Source: Anas platyrhynchos
Taxonomy: Eukaryota > Chordata > Aves > Anseriformes > Anatidae
Direction: 5' to 3'
DNA length: 64,000 nucleotides
NCBI RefSeq assembly: GCF_047663525.1
Contig: NC_092621.1
Span: forward strand, 81,148,501-81,212,500
The number at the start of each line of letters is the position of its first letter. The stretch's first letter is position 1. The notes beneath the pieces were generated by a model, which was not told where the DNA came from, did no database searches, and was given only the letters and a program-made list of their open reading frames with translations. The position numbers were made by a program, and so were the translations under genes. Below, piece by piece: positions 49,835 to 60,534 of this stretch.

Positions 49835-51270
49835 CAGTTCCTTGCAGGCGTCGGGGCAGTGCTGCCCTCCCAGCAGCGTTTTGGAGCCAGGCCACAGGCA
49901 GGCCTTGCTCAAGCCTGAATCCTCCCAAGCCCTTCATCCTTGACACATCCAAAACACTGCAGAGGATCACGTTTCCTCCACCATCGCTTCACGCAGGGTC
50001 TTATCAAAGGCTTTGCCTGAGCACTGCATCCCAAAACATCCCAGGGAATGGACTGATTAATTGGTGCAACATGTTCAAGAGGCAGGGCAAAGTTTCCAGA
50101 AGGCTTTCCGGAGATGTAGCAACAAATATCCCAAAACCTCACTTCTCGCTGTATTCCTCTCCTGCCTGTGTTTTTCTTTTGTGTGTACCTTGCTAGCAAA
50201 CTGACCTGGAGGCCCGTGGTGCCAGGCCCAGGTCAGAGCTTGCACTGCAGTCCCACAGCTTGGTGGTGTGAGGCCTCAGCACAAGGTTTTTCAGGCACCA
50301 TGAGTAAAGCAAGAGCAGCTGTAACAGCCTGAATGAAAATACTGCCTGCGCTTTTTGCTATAAACATGATTTTGCTGCATTTTTCCCCCTTTCTGTGCCA
50401 TCAGCTAACTATGCTGACATTGCCAGTCCTGCAGTGAGAAAAAGGGTTAACTCCTTTCCACCTCCTCTGGGCTATAGCATTTTGGAAGTGCTGAAGTCTT
50501 CCTCCTGCTCCTCCCTTGGCCTCCACCAGTAACAGGAACAGCCATAACCCGCAGAGCTAAGAGAGTCAGAGGCTGCTGACCGGGAGCTTGGAAAGGCAGG
50601 AACAAGCGTGGTGGAGACACCGCTGGAGCAGACAGGCATGTCCCAAGTGACCACGACTGATGCTGCTAATTTCTGAAGTAGGAGCATAGAGTGAAAGTTA
50701 CGGCTACAAAGTGCTATGAGATATCTGTCATCGCGAGGAGCCACACAGACAACCCAGAGAAGACTGAAGTGGAAAATAATGTTGGCAGAAAGAGAGGACC
50801 AGTGACAGAGTAAAAGCTCGGGAGGTCGCAATACAAGCAGCCTGTAAAGCTGTGCTGTTGGAGGCTCGGCGGTGGCCCTGAAGAAGAGGGGTTGCTTGGA
50901 CTCGTTGAAGGCAGGAGGAAGCTCAAGGGCAGCCAGAGCAGGATTCTTCATCATTTACAGTCAACAGGGTTGGCATGACTGTGGCTGGCTTATTGCAACT
51001 TTTCATTCAAACTCTGATCCTAGTTAGTACTAACGAGATCAGAAATCTCAAAGATTACAAATAAAAACAGACTGCCACTGCTTTATTGCTATTATTTCAG
51101 TATCATAACTGTACAGAGTATGGCAAATCTGTAGTCCTGTGTTAATTCATTAATGTGTTGTTCTTAGTAAGTGAAATCCCTATAGACTCATTATCTTGGA
51201 TAGAACTGGGCAAATCCCAATATAAATTTAATCTGAATATTGGCTCAGGTTGCAATTTATATTTCCCCTC
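49835..51270. other. unassigned sequence with one long minus-strand frame
   Basis: The minus frame 50472-50954 (160 codons, ATG start) is the longest non-repetitive frame in the window, in a stretch of balanced composition. No domain, signal peptide or family resemblance is apparent, and in 64 kb of two-strand DNA a frame of this size can occur by chance. A TCAAAGGCTTTGC motif near 50004 recalls reversed CR1 reverse transcriptase, but its flanks do not. Confidence 0.4.
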
Positions 51271-51276
51271 AGCTGA

Positions 51277-51524
51277 AAGTTCCCATCAGGAAGGTGGTGG
51301 CGAAGTTCCCATCAGGAAGTTCCCATCAAGAGGGTGGTCGTGCACAGGAACAGGCTCCCCAGTGAAGTAGTCACTGCACCAAGCCTGTCTGAATTTAGGA
51401 AGCGATTGGACTGTGCTCTTAGGCACATGGTCTAAACTTTTGGGTAGACCTGTGCAGTGCCAGGAATTGGACTTGATGATCTTTACTGGTCCCTTCCAAC
51501 TCGGGATATTCTATGATTCTATGA
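51277..51524 (+). mobile_element. CR1 LINE 3' tail with internal short duplications
   Basis: From about 51325 reads as CR1: 'cacaggaacaggctccccagtgaagt', 'ttgggtagacctgtgcagtg', 'ggacttgatgatc', 'cccttccaactcgggatattctatgattctatgat'. Same subfamily as 25609-25795, in opposite orientation. Just before it, AGTTCCCATCAGGAAG-type units occur three times (51278-51330), a local duplication at the truncated 5' edge. Confidence 0.88.
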
Positions 51525-51985
51525 TCAGTTTTGGGGTGCTTGCTTCCAGCCAGTCCCCAAGGACACGAGTACACATCCCCAGAGAGACATATACAAAATT
51601 ATTTTGCCAGGGGAATCCAGACAAGTTATACTCATTCAGAAGACAAAATGCAATTTATGTCCAATCACATCTAACTGGATTTCAGAAGTCAAAAGCAACA
51701 GGTGAGAATGAAGACACAGGTCATTCCCAACATGCAGTGCTGAAAAAAATAATCAAGCTTTGGCAGAAAACTTAGTGTAAATTTGCCAGGAAATTTGACT
51801 GTGTGTAATGTGGAAGAGGAGACACACTATTGATGCGATATGTGAATGTTCCTCATTATTTTAAGGGAGAAACTTTGTATTGTAAAACAACTACTTTCCA
51901 GACCTAGTGGCTGTCTAGGATGAGCAACTGGGATTGGTAAGCAAGTTGAACCATTCTCATGCTGCTCTGCAAAATAAGGAGTGGG

Positions 51986-52027
51986 GAAAAAAAAGGAAAA
52001 GAAGAAAAAAAAAAAAAAAAAAAAAGA
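51986..52027. repeat. A-rich tract
   Basis: Poly(A) with G interruptions. Confidence 0.88.
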
Positions 52028-52194
52028 ATGATGAAGGAAGCATGTACAAAAAGCTGTGATTTACACTCGGAATAACCAAATCATGCCATCATGTAAGGAG
52101 GCAGCTTCTTCGGAATACCTAATACCACTTCAAAAAAGAAAGTAATTTCATGACCATAAGAGTTAGTAAGAAAGTAAAAACTTAGCAGGGACTT

Positions 52195-52219
52195 TTATTT
52201 ATTTATTTATTTATTTATC
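52195..52219. repeat. (TTTA)n microsatellite
   Basis: About six units, followed by pyrimidine-rich sequence. Confidence 0.88.
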
Positions 52220-53395
52220 CTTTTTTCTCTTTTCTTTTTTTCCTTTCACATGTGCTAGGATGCTTTTCTCCATTAGTAAACCTCTTTTCTGTCAGTTCTG
52301 CAAACTGCTTGGTCTTAGAGCAAGTGAGAGTGAAGTGCAGCCTCTTTTTGCACAGAAAGGGGGAATGCCTTTGGTATCGTGGCCATGAGTAGCAGCCTCT
52401 CCTGCGGAAAAAAAAAAAAATGTTGGCATGAACAGGGGGAGCCATCCAAGAAACACACAGAGAGGGAGGAAGAGAGAAAGTGAGGGAAGATTACAGGGAG
52501 ATTTATAGGTTGTGCATATGACGCCGATAAAAGCCCCACAGAACTCCCTACAATGCCGCTTGAGTCACTAACAAATTGAAGCACTTTATAAAATTTGCAG
52601 CTCTTCAATAATTTTGAATCGTTTTAAAGTGCTCATGCTCCAAACCACAAAGTCTTTCTTAACCACCGCAGATGTATAAAAGGCACATCATCAAAATGAT
52701 GGTAATCAGCTCCTTCAATCTCAGGTGTAAAATTGTTCTGTATTTTTCCCTTGTCATTTTTGTTATTCACCAAGTGCAAAAAATAATAATAATAATAATA
52801 AAAAGAAGGTCATAAGGATGCGAGGAAAAAAAATGCTTTTTCAGATTCCTATGTAATCAATGTTCAAAAAAATGTGTGGATTAAAAGAAATTCACAGTTA
52901 TCTTTGGCAAGGTTGACTAAGCTATTATAGACTTTCTTTGTTGAATATGCACCCCACGAACACAAATATATCCATGAAGGGGCTTAACAACCTCCAGAGA
53001 TGTCTCCAGACATAATGAAAGTGTTTAATGGTCAGGAGAAGAGGGAGAAGATGCACACTTTGAAGTGTGTTGTGTCAGGTACTGAAAGGTGTATATGCTA
53101 AATATGCTAATTTTAACATTTTTTCCAATAACTTGCACCACACAGCAGAGAGCAGTATTGAAGTGTCTAGGTCAGCTCTTCACAACTAGCAGGTTGTGTG
53201 AATAGTGGCTATCTCAGTTTAGCTACTAACCCAAAAGAAAATCAGTGTGTGGGCAAGGAAATTTCATAATGGCACAAAAGACGTGAAAATATTTTCAACC
53301 TCAGTTAAAAAGTATAATTATGTAAATACAAAACTCTTATTAAGAAAAAATAAACGGGAAGATGATTCAGCTTGTGCACTTAAAAAAAAATAAAT

Positions 53396-53458
53396 TTAAC
53401 CCAAACTATAATAAACTAAACTATAGTAAACTAAAATAGAATAAACTAAACTAAACTA

Positions 53459-53493
<35 letters not shown>
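53396..53493. repeat. degenerate (CTAAA)n repeat plus T32
   Basis: AAACTA-type units for about 65 bases, then roughly 32 uninterrupted T. The homopolymer length may be unreliable. Confidence 0.88.
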
Positions 53494-53494
53494 C

Positions 53495-54666
53495 CAGAGG
53501 TATTAATGTGACTGAAGTATATTTTAGCCCCCTGAGCAGTTTGACATTTTTGGCTATTATTCTTTATTAGAGCAGGCTTCTTCTTGGGCTGCTCGCTGCT
53601 GAAGCACAAGCAGATGTTGCCAAGTTTCTGCACTTCTGCATACGCTGTTACTGCAAAAACTTCTCGTGCCTCTGAAGAGAGACATCCTGCCGAGGCTTGT
53701 TATAATGCAGCAGCACAACGTGGTACACAGGCACCCTCATGCCTAAAAGATCCAAAGCAACAGGGATCGCTGCGAGGAGAACTGAGCACCCTGCTGGGAC
53801 TGGAAGCAGAGATTTTTTTATTTTTTTTTTCCTTTCCAAATGAGCACAGTGGGCCAGCTACAAACTAAATGGGTGCAGCAGCTCAGAGGGCACACCGCGA
53901 ACCCAGGGAGGGCTCAGACCCCTGGGGAACTGCTCCACATGGTGCAGATCAGTTTCTAATGAGATCACCCTTGTTATCCACAGTGAGTTTGAAGCCAGCA
54001 TTTCACAGTAACATGGGGACTATATTTTACGTCAAATGACATGATAAACCCATCACTAAATCGTAGTAACTAATAAAGGTTTCAATTCAAGTTTCCTTTT
54101 GAAATTAACCAAAATCCATTCCTTTTGATTCAGCAAGGACTGAAAAAACACTGACACCTGGTCTGCTCACAAACCTCCCATCTGCCTAGTGTGTAGAGCT
54201 ACATTTGTATTTATCAGTGAAATGCAGGAAGCTGGTGCCAGAGCATGCCGTCGGTGCTAATTCACTCAGAGCACAAGAAAACCATGGGAAGAAGCACGAC
54301 CAGAACAGGAATCCTGCAAGAGACTGCCTAAGAGAAAAACGCATGCGTGACTGAGCAAATAACATTCATCAGGTGTCCCAAGAGTTTAGAAACAGTGCTG
54401 AGAAAGGCAGCTGCTCCAGGAATCAGGAGAACCAAAGTAACGCTGACACAGACGTGGGGGATTTCATGCCACCACCCCCATCTTGACCATGAGGTGTGTG
54501 TATAGGGGGGAAATCTGGCATCTCCTGGGCTGTTCCTCATCCTTGGGGCAGTGTCCAGCCTGAGATAAGGGGGTGGATTTTGGTCTTAGCAGCCCTGGAA
54601 GTCATCTTGGGGAGAATTGGAGCAGGAAGCTGGAATGGGTCTGACACTGCCATGCCTGAACACAGG
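53495..54666. other. unassigned sequence
   Basis: Balanced composition. The frame 53584-53868 (+) has no recognisable domain. No mobile element identified. Confidence 0.5.
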
Positions 54667-54670
54667 ACTG

Positions 54671-54672
54671 AG

Positions 54673-54704
<32 letters not shown>

Positions 54705-54862
54705 GAAAGAGAAAGAGAAAGAGAAAGAGAAAGAGAAAGAGAAAGAGAAAGAGAAAGAGAAAGAGAAAGAGAAAGAGAAAGAGAAAGAGAAAGAATGAAA
54801 AGAATGAAAAAAAAAGAAAAACAAGAAAAAAAAAAAAAAAGAAAGAAAGAAAAGACACTGAG
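54671..54862. repeat. (GAGAAA)n polypurine array with A-rich tail
   Basis: About 18 regular GAGAAA hexamers from 54684 to 54793, then A-rich sequence with sparse G to 54860. Purine strand is plus. Charged or Ser-Leu/Phe frames across it are artefacts. Confidence 0.96.
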
Positions 54863-54864
54863 GC

Positions 54865-55626
54865 TGTGGCTGCAGGCAACGGGTGAGGAGCTGTCTTTGC
54901 CCATGGAGATGCTCCAGCATGTGGCTAGATTTCAGCCCACCATCCCCATCCTCTTCACTTCATCAGCAATTTACCCTTTCCTCAATTAATTTGTATTCTT
55001 CAGGCTTTGATTTTCTTATGTTTCACTTACAGCAATCAAAATATACTTCCCTAGTGCTGCTTCTAAAATCCAGTATTTTCACGCTGGTGCTGCCACATGC
55101 CACTTGTATCTGAATACAGAATGATGAAACCACCAGTAAATAAATATGTTCAGTCTCTACCAGTTGCACTTTCATCTACAGCAGAACATGCTTTGAAACA
55201 CATAAGCACTAGCAGGCAAAATTTCTTTCAACATTTTGACATTTTTATTTTTTTTTGTATTAAGTATACAAAACATTTGTGTGAGAAAAGCTTACTGTAG
55301 TCATTTTCTCAGACGTAATAGACCTCTCACAGCAAAGAGCTTGCAAAACAATAACAATAAACCTTTTACACTTTTATGCAGTTGAATCAAAAGAAATAAA
55401 GTGGAAGTAAAAACAGAATTATAGAGTGACTAAAATAGAAGGATATTTGATGTAAGTAGCACATGCCATGACCAGTTCAAAATTTATTTCTCAGTATTAT
55501 GGAGGAATTTTAATGTAACATGACTTGTTCGTTAAAAAGCAGAAATGCTACTGAATTACTTAAGCAAATCCATCAATTGCCAGGGCAGTTTCTGACCTGC
55601 TGAAGAGCTGTCCTGCTTAATGCAGG
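54865..55626. other. unassigned AT-rich sequence
   Basis: No gene or mobile element seen. Confidence 0.5.
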
Positions 55627-55685
55627 ACACACACACACACAAAAAAAAAAAAGTTGTGTGTGTGTGTGGGGGGGGGGGGGGGGGG
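55627..55685. repeat. (AC)7-A12-(GT)n-G18 compound repeat
   Basis: An AC run (55627-55640), twelve A, then GT repeats (to 55667) and eighteen G (55668-55685). The AC and GT arms are complementary across the A12 spacer, so either strand can fold into a hairpin, with the G run immediately beside it. Confidence 0.93.
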
Positions 55686-55689
55686 TCTG

Positions 55690-56600
55690 CAATGGAGAGA
55701 AAAATACCTACAACTTTTCTATGGTGCCAACTAGTTTGGAGAGCACATTGAAAACGTTGTATTCATCAAAATCTTGTAAAAATAAAGAGCATCACTGAAG
55801 GCAACTATTAGTTCTGTCATAAGAAAACTTATTTTTTTTCTTCTATAGTTTAGAATAGCTTTGTGTTTGCATAGACAAAATCAGGAACTTTTGGCATGGA
55901 CAGACTGAAGGGTTTTACAAAAAGCAGTGACATGACTTTACATACATTCTCAAAAGGATAAACCTGTGTTGCAAGCTGACTTCAGGACATTTTGAATGTT
56001 GCAGCAGCTCTCTTCTCTTCTGTGTGTAAGAAAAGTGCCTTCGCTAGCAGGAGTAAAGAGAGGATAAATAACAGCACCACGGAAGGGAAAAAGGAATCAG
56101 AGAAAGCCACAAAGCTGGAATTCATCGCCAGGCTTGGAACAGACACAGCCATGCAGCAGCATGTGGCAATGAGGAAACATAAAGAGCTACAACAGGTAGG
56201 CTGGGATAGAACTGAGAGAGCTAAGGGTATCCCCGGGACATAGAAAATCAGAAGGGCAAAGAGTAGATATTGCTTCATAGGGAAATTAAACAAGCTACTG
56301 GGCTGCTCCTTATCATTTTTGTTTATTCTTCACAGTGGCAGGCCAGAGCACAGAATAAAGACTATGGGACACCAGCAGGCGTTACATGCACGTTGTAGCC
56401 AGGAGAGTCCAAAAAAGCTCCCCTGGGTGCTCACAGCACCACCTAATAGAGCCTCCTCCAGAAAGCTCATAGAGGCTGAGCAGCTCCATAGGGTTGAAAG
56501 CAGGGAAATATAGCAACAACTTTCAAGTGTGGGGTGACACACAGAGTCACATGGATTGTCAACCTGAGAGGGTTCAGCCGCAAGGGAGCTAGCATGGCTT
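55690..56600. other. unassigned sequence
   Basis: Balanced composition. The minus frame 55982-56293 (103 codons) is hydrophobic because it complements a purine-rich stretch; no family recognised. Confidence 0.45.
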
Positions 56601-56604
56601 TGCC

Positions 56605-56736
56605 AAGGGCAGATTATACCAAACCAGCTTCAAGTCCTTTCTTGACATAACTCGCCTGGTAGTGAAGAGGAAAGCAAGAGATGTGACCTTTCTTGCCTTT
56701 AAAGTCTCTAAAGTAATCCAGCATGAGATTTTCTGA
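56605..56736 (+). mobile_element. CR1 reverse-transcriptase relic
   Basis: The plus-strand reading frame from 56605 gives KGRLYQTSFKSFLDITRLV, then residues reading DVTFLAFKVSKVIQHEIF and a stop. This aligns with the CR1-type block containing a conserved threonine-arginine-leucine-valine motif and the catalytic motif A (FxKAFD pattern). The motif A aspartates are lost and a stop intervenes, so it is a dead, old fragment. It shows a deeper part of CR1 ORF2 than the 3' tails elsewhere in the window. Confidence 0.6.
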
Positions 56737-56739
56737 AGG

Positions 56740-57165
56740 AAAATAGAACATATGGATTAAGAGCATGAAGCAAGTAAATGTTTCAAAAGGACTACTGTGA
56801 ACATTTTGCTCTTAAGACATGAGGTCTAGAATGGGGGTGGTGTCTATATGTAAAAGTACATACCCATATACATACACGTTAATGGGCATAAATACATAGA
56901 AGCATGCACACACATATGTGTATGCATGTATATGACTAATACACATACAAATATAAGTCATTATAGTTGAGTTTCTCGAGCATGGTTCTCATGAAAAGAT
57001 GGGGCTGCAGGGAGAGATTTGAGGGCACAGATCCAAAGTGGAGTTTCTTGACAGTGGAATAACTGTCTCAGTAATATAGCCAGTAATATAGCCATCAAAA
57101 GGCAAATAAACCATACAGTAATTAAATAAATTATTATTATTAAGAGCAACAATGAAAGTGTGTGT
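56740..57165. other. unassigned AT-rich sequence
   Basis: Contains degenerate CA/TA-rich sequence at 56860-56955. No gene. Confidence 0.5.
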
Positions 57166-57186
57166 GGGGGGGGGGGGGGGGGGGGG
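57158..57186. repeat. (GT)n-G21 homopolymer block
   Basis: Short GT repeat running into twenty-one consecutive G. The longest G run in the window. Confidence 0.92.
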
Positions 57187-57189
57187 AAG

Positions 57190-57985
57190 GGGAGAACATA
57201 AACGTTTCTCACCTCCAGGTTTCTCATTTCCACTTAACAGAAGTGGAACCTAAGTTACCAGCTCAGATTTGAGGTCAGTGACCACAACAGCAATACCTGT
57301 CCTGCTAATGAGGTCTGCCATGTAGAAAGCCCCAGAAAAATTCATCTGGAATCTAGGTGTTAGTCCTTGGTCACTCATGGATCAGCTATCTCAGAAACTC
57401 ACCTGCTCTACTTTTAGCTGAGAAATTCAGGTTGTAAGATTGGAACCTCAGAACCAAGATTCGAAGGCTTACACTTTTCATGTTGTAAGGGAGATGTTCT
57501 GCCTCCACTCTTGTCATGCAGGAAGATTCAGCACCTTTTAGAGGAAGAATCTCCAGAGAAAACGTTTTCTGTTCTCAGATAGCAGTATCCTACTAGAGAG
57601 ACAGCATGCAATATACATATGGCTGCACATATTCTGTGTTTCAGATGTGTTAAAATAACACTAAATCCACACGTCCCCTCTCTACCCTGTGGCAATCCCA
57701 CTATAGCAGTGCCAATGCACTGTGGCAATCCCAATCTGTAGAAGAAAACCAAACATCATTTTAACTGTCTCTTTTACTTTTGTTGGCTATCTCTGCATGG
57801 AGAGCAATAACTTGCTCCCCCACTGCAGCTCATAGAGGTTGTCCAAAGACAACCCAGTGGAGAACTGACCTCTGCCGGTCACAATGTCACTAGTGATGCT
57901 GTTAAAACAGCACTGTTTACTTTTATAATTTATCTACCATCAGGTTCTAGTCTCTGGCTTCCACCTGTCCCCTAGGATGAAAGAG
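57190..57985. other. unassigned sequence
   Basis: No gene or repeat recognised. Confidence 0.5.
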
Positions 57986-57989
57986 TTTT

Positions 57990-58230
57990 TATTCCACAGC
58001 GAGGTGTTGTAACCCCTTGGACTCCTCCTGCACCCCGCAGGGAGCTCTCCCCTCTCTGAAAGCTGCGCTTCCCATCCAGGCCCCACCTCCATCTTTGTGC
58101 AGGCCGCACCTGGCGCAGCCACCGCCATCTTGTGGGTGGAACAGCCCGTGTGAGGCAAGGAAGAGAGGATTTCGAGGCCAAAGCTTGCCGTTATCTCCTC
58201 CTAGATCAGCTACATCCAACCCCAACTAAG
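57990..58230. promoter_or_regulatory. GC-rich patch with paired YY1-like cores
   Basis: A GC-rich island in AT-rich surroundings. CCACCTCCATCTT (58083-58095) and CCACCGCCATCTTG (58119-58132) form an imperfect direct repeat 36 bases apart. The second includes GCCATCTTG, the YY1 core typical of some vertebrate promoters and LTRs. Frames are open in several registers because of low A/T, and none is recognisable. It could be a remnant promoter or LTR piece. Confidence 0.25.
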
Positions 58231-58234
58231 AGCC

Positions 58235-60495
58235 TACCTCTTTTTAATTTCTGACAAGTGTAGGAGTATTCATACTATATGTACTCATAAAAAAATGTAA
58301 ACCACACGAGTTATGCCCTCATGGAAAAAAGTGTGCCCCAAGTCGACAGATACAAAGAATACTGGGCATGTGTTTGTTATCCAGAGTGACATGAGTTTCG
58401 TAATTCAGGGAGGGTGTTTTATCTTCCTTTCAGCTGTCAAGACAGACAGAACTGGTCTGTGGCTCCACCTTTCAAGAATGGAGAAGCTCGTTCCCCAGAC
58501 TTTCCCCACCAATGCTGCAGAGCTAGGAAGTAAAAACACTAATCCTCAGCAAACCATGCTTTAGAGATGTCTTCAAACACTTAGTTCCTTTGAGTGGCAC
58601 ACAATATCGAAGAGTTCACTCACTTCCAGAGCAAGGACAATACATTACTTTCTAACATGAGACATAGATTAATTAACATGAGGCTCAGGGAAAGGAAAGG
58701 GCCCTCTCCTCTGGAAAGGTGACTTGGTAACAACGTCTTAGAAACACTGCTTTAGCAACCACTCTGCCAGATAACATCCAGAAAATGAATGCTGTACACG
58801 ACTGCAGCATTTCAATTAGTGACACACTTGTCATGGCCATTGCCCTTTGTCTATGTAGATCATTTCTCCCAGTTCATGGAGTTGTGTAGTCCCCCAGCTG
58901 TTCCGTGATGAACAGTCCATGATGCATGCTTGCACTTTACAGCAGGAGTCAGCTTTGCCCACTTTCCTTGGTGAAGGCCATTTGGATCAGCTGGGTTTCA
59001 GATAGATTGCAGACCTTCTGGGTTCAAAAGCAGGACTTCACCAAATGCTTGAAACCACAGGTTCCCTCCTGCTGCAGGAACGTGCTGCCAAGACTTGGAG
59101 AGCTTCTTACTGCCAAGCAGATGAAGAGCTAGAAGAGCAGAGCACATGCCTTCACAAGACCCAGCGCTGTGTCTAGCCGACGGATGGAAGGACTTTCCAG
59201 ACCACTGCTTGGCTGCCTGAGCTATACAGCACTCAAGCACTTATCGTGGTCATAGCACACAGATTATTTGGGCTGCTAACTCTACAGCATCTAATCTGAT
59301 TTTGCTCATGCCAAAGTCCTTTTGAAGGTTAAATACAGCAAACTTCACAGGGCACTGAAACCTAGCCTGGAATAAGCCTTGAGAATCACATACCCTGCAC
59401 TGACACCCGCTGATTAACTTGAACTTTGAAGTAGCAAAGTAGAATCAATACACTCTCTGAACTAGAATTACAGACTATAAAAACTGTTGAGTTTATACAC
59501 GCCAGACTAAACATCCATTCTACTGCAAAGCTTAAGGGACTGCAGAGTCTCAAGGCAGACAGCTTCAGGCTGCATGGAGAAAGCAAATGGCTGAGAGTGC
59601 TGTTCTCAGCTTGTGCAAATAAAACCAAACCAAATAAATCCCACCACAGCTCATTACCTTCTCTTAACTGTGATTTTAACTCAACCTGCTATCTGTAATG
59701 GGTTGATCACTTTCAGGAGGAGGTCCCACAGCTCAATTATCTTACACACTTTCAATCCCCACTCCCAACCCAAAATTTAAGATTTTGTTCCAATTTTTCT
59801 CTTTTCCAAAGCTGCTGGCAGTAATATATGACAATATTACAAAATTGCTAATAAGACGCATGGCTTTGGGAAATTGATAGAAGCTTTCACAGTCTGCCGT
59901 GTATTCTGATGCTTGTAAAGTATAAAAATATCCTTGCTCAATAGGCAAGGTTATGGCTTGTCCTTGGGACTGTGCGGCACCTTCCTTTCTCTGCAGCCAA
60001 ACTTTCCTTTACAATACAAGTGGTTGTGTTTGGTTTTTAAATACAGTTTTGCTTGTACGTGAGCAGTTTTTGCTTCATCCATCTAGTGTGTAGCAATGTA
60101 CATGCCCAGAAAGAAAAGCCATGCATAACCAAGATAAATATTCCAAAAATCATTTAAAAAAAGGTTACTAAACACTTTTTTTTAGGCCTATTGCTTCTTA
60201 GCGCTGTTAGGATGGCACAAATAGAAAAGACCATAATAGTTTTAGAAAATTTGTAAGTGGTTCTTTGTCTTAATCATATGAATAGCAATTTACTCCCAGT
60301 CTGCATTTATACTGGAAAAAAAGTGATTATTCTGCTGCACCCCAGCAAGGAGGGGCAAACAATCAACACAAGTATTTCTTAAAAAATAACATAGGGTAGT
60401 ACAAACACTGAGTGGATAAAGTTTGGTTACCGTGTTTCTCATCAAACCTGGCGATATTGTTCAAGTTCATAACAAATGGGATGTATTAATCAAAA
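58235..60495. other. unassigned sequence
   Basis: About 2.2 kb with no simple repeats of note and no gene I can support. Confidence 0.5.
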
Positions 60496-60499
60496 TAGG

Positions 60500-60534
60500 A
60501 AAAAAACACACTGGTAAGACAATAAACATTTATT
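60500..60534 (-). terminator. probable poly(A) site, minus strand
   Basis: On the minus strand AATAAA (complement of 60529-60534) is followed about 17 bases later by a CA dinucleotide and then GTGTGTTTTTTTCC (complement of 60498-60511). Hexamer, cleavage dinucleotide and GU/U-rich downstream element are in the canonical vertebrate order and spacing. Confidence 0.5.

Larger units (their letters stand above)
51530..53395. other. unassigned sequence
   Basis: No gene seen. Minor repeats: A-rich tract 51986-52027, (TTTA)n 52195-52219, (AAT)n 52783-52801. Confidence 0.5.

Noticed and set aside
49985..50030. TCAAAGGCTTTGC resembling reversed CR1 reverse-transcriptase motif A
   Set aside because: The flanking translation does not continue as CR1 on either side, so a short chance match is more likely than a relic.
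54496..54920. Charged Lys/Glu/Arg or Ser/Leu/Phe frames
   Set aside because: Translation of the GAGAAA array.
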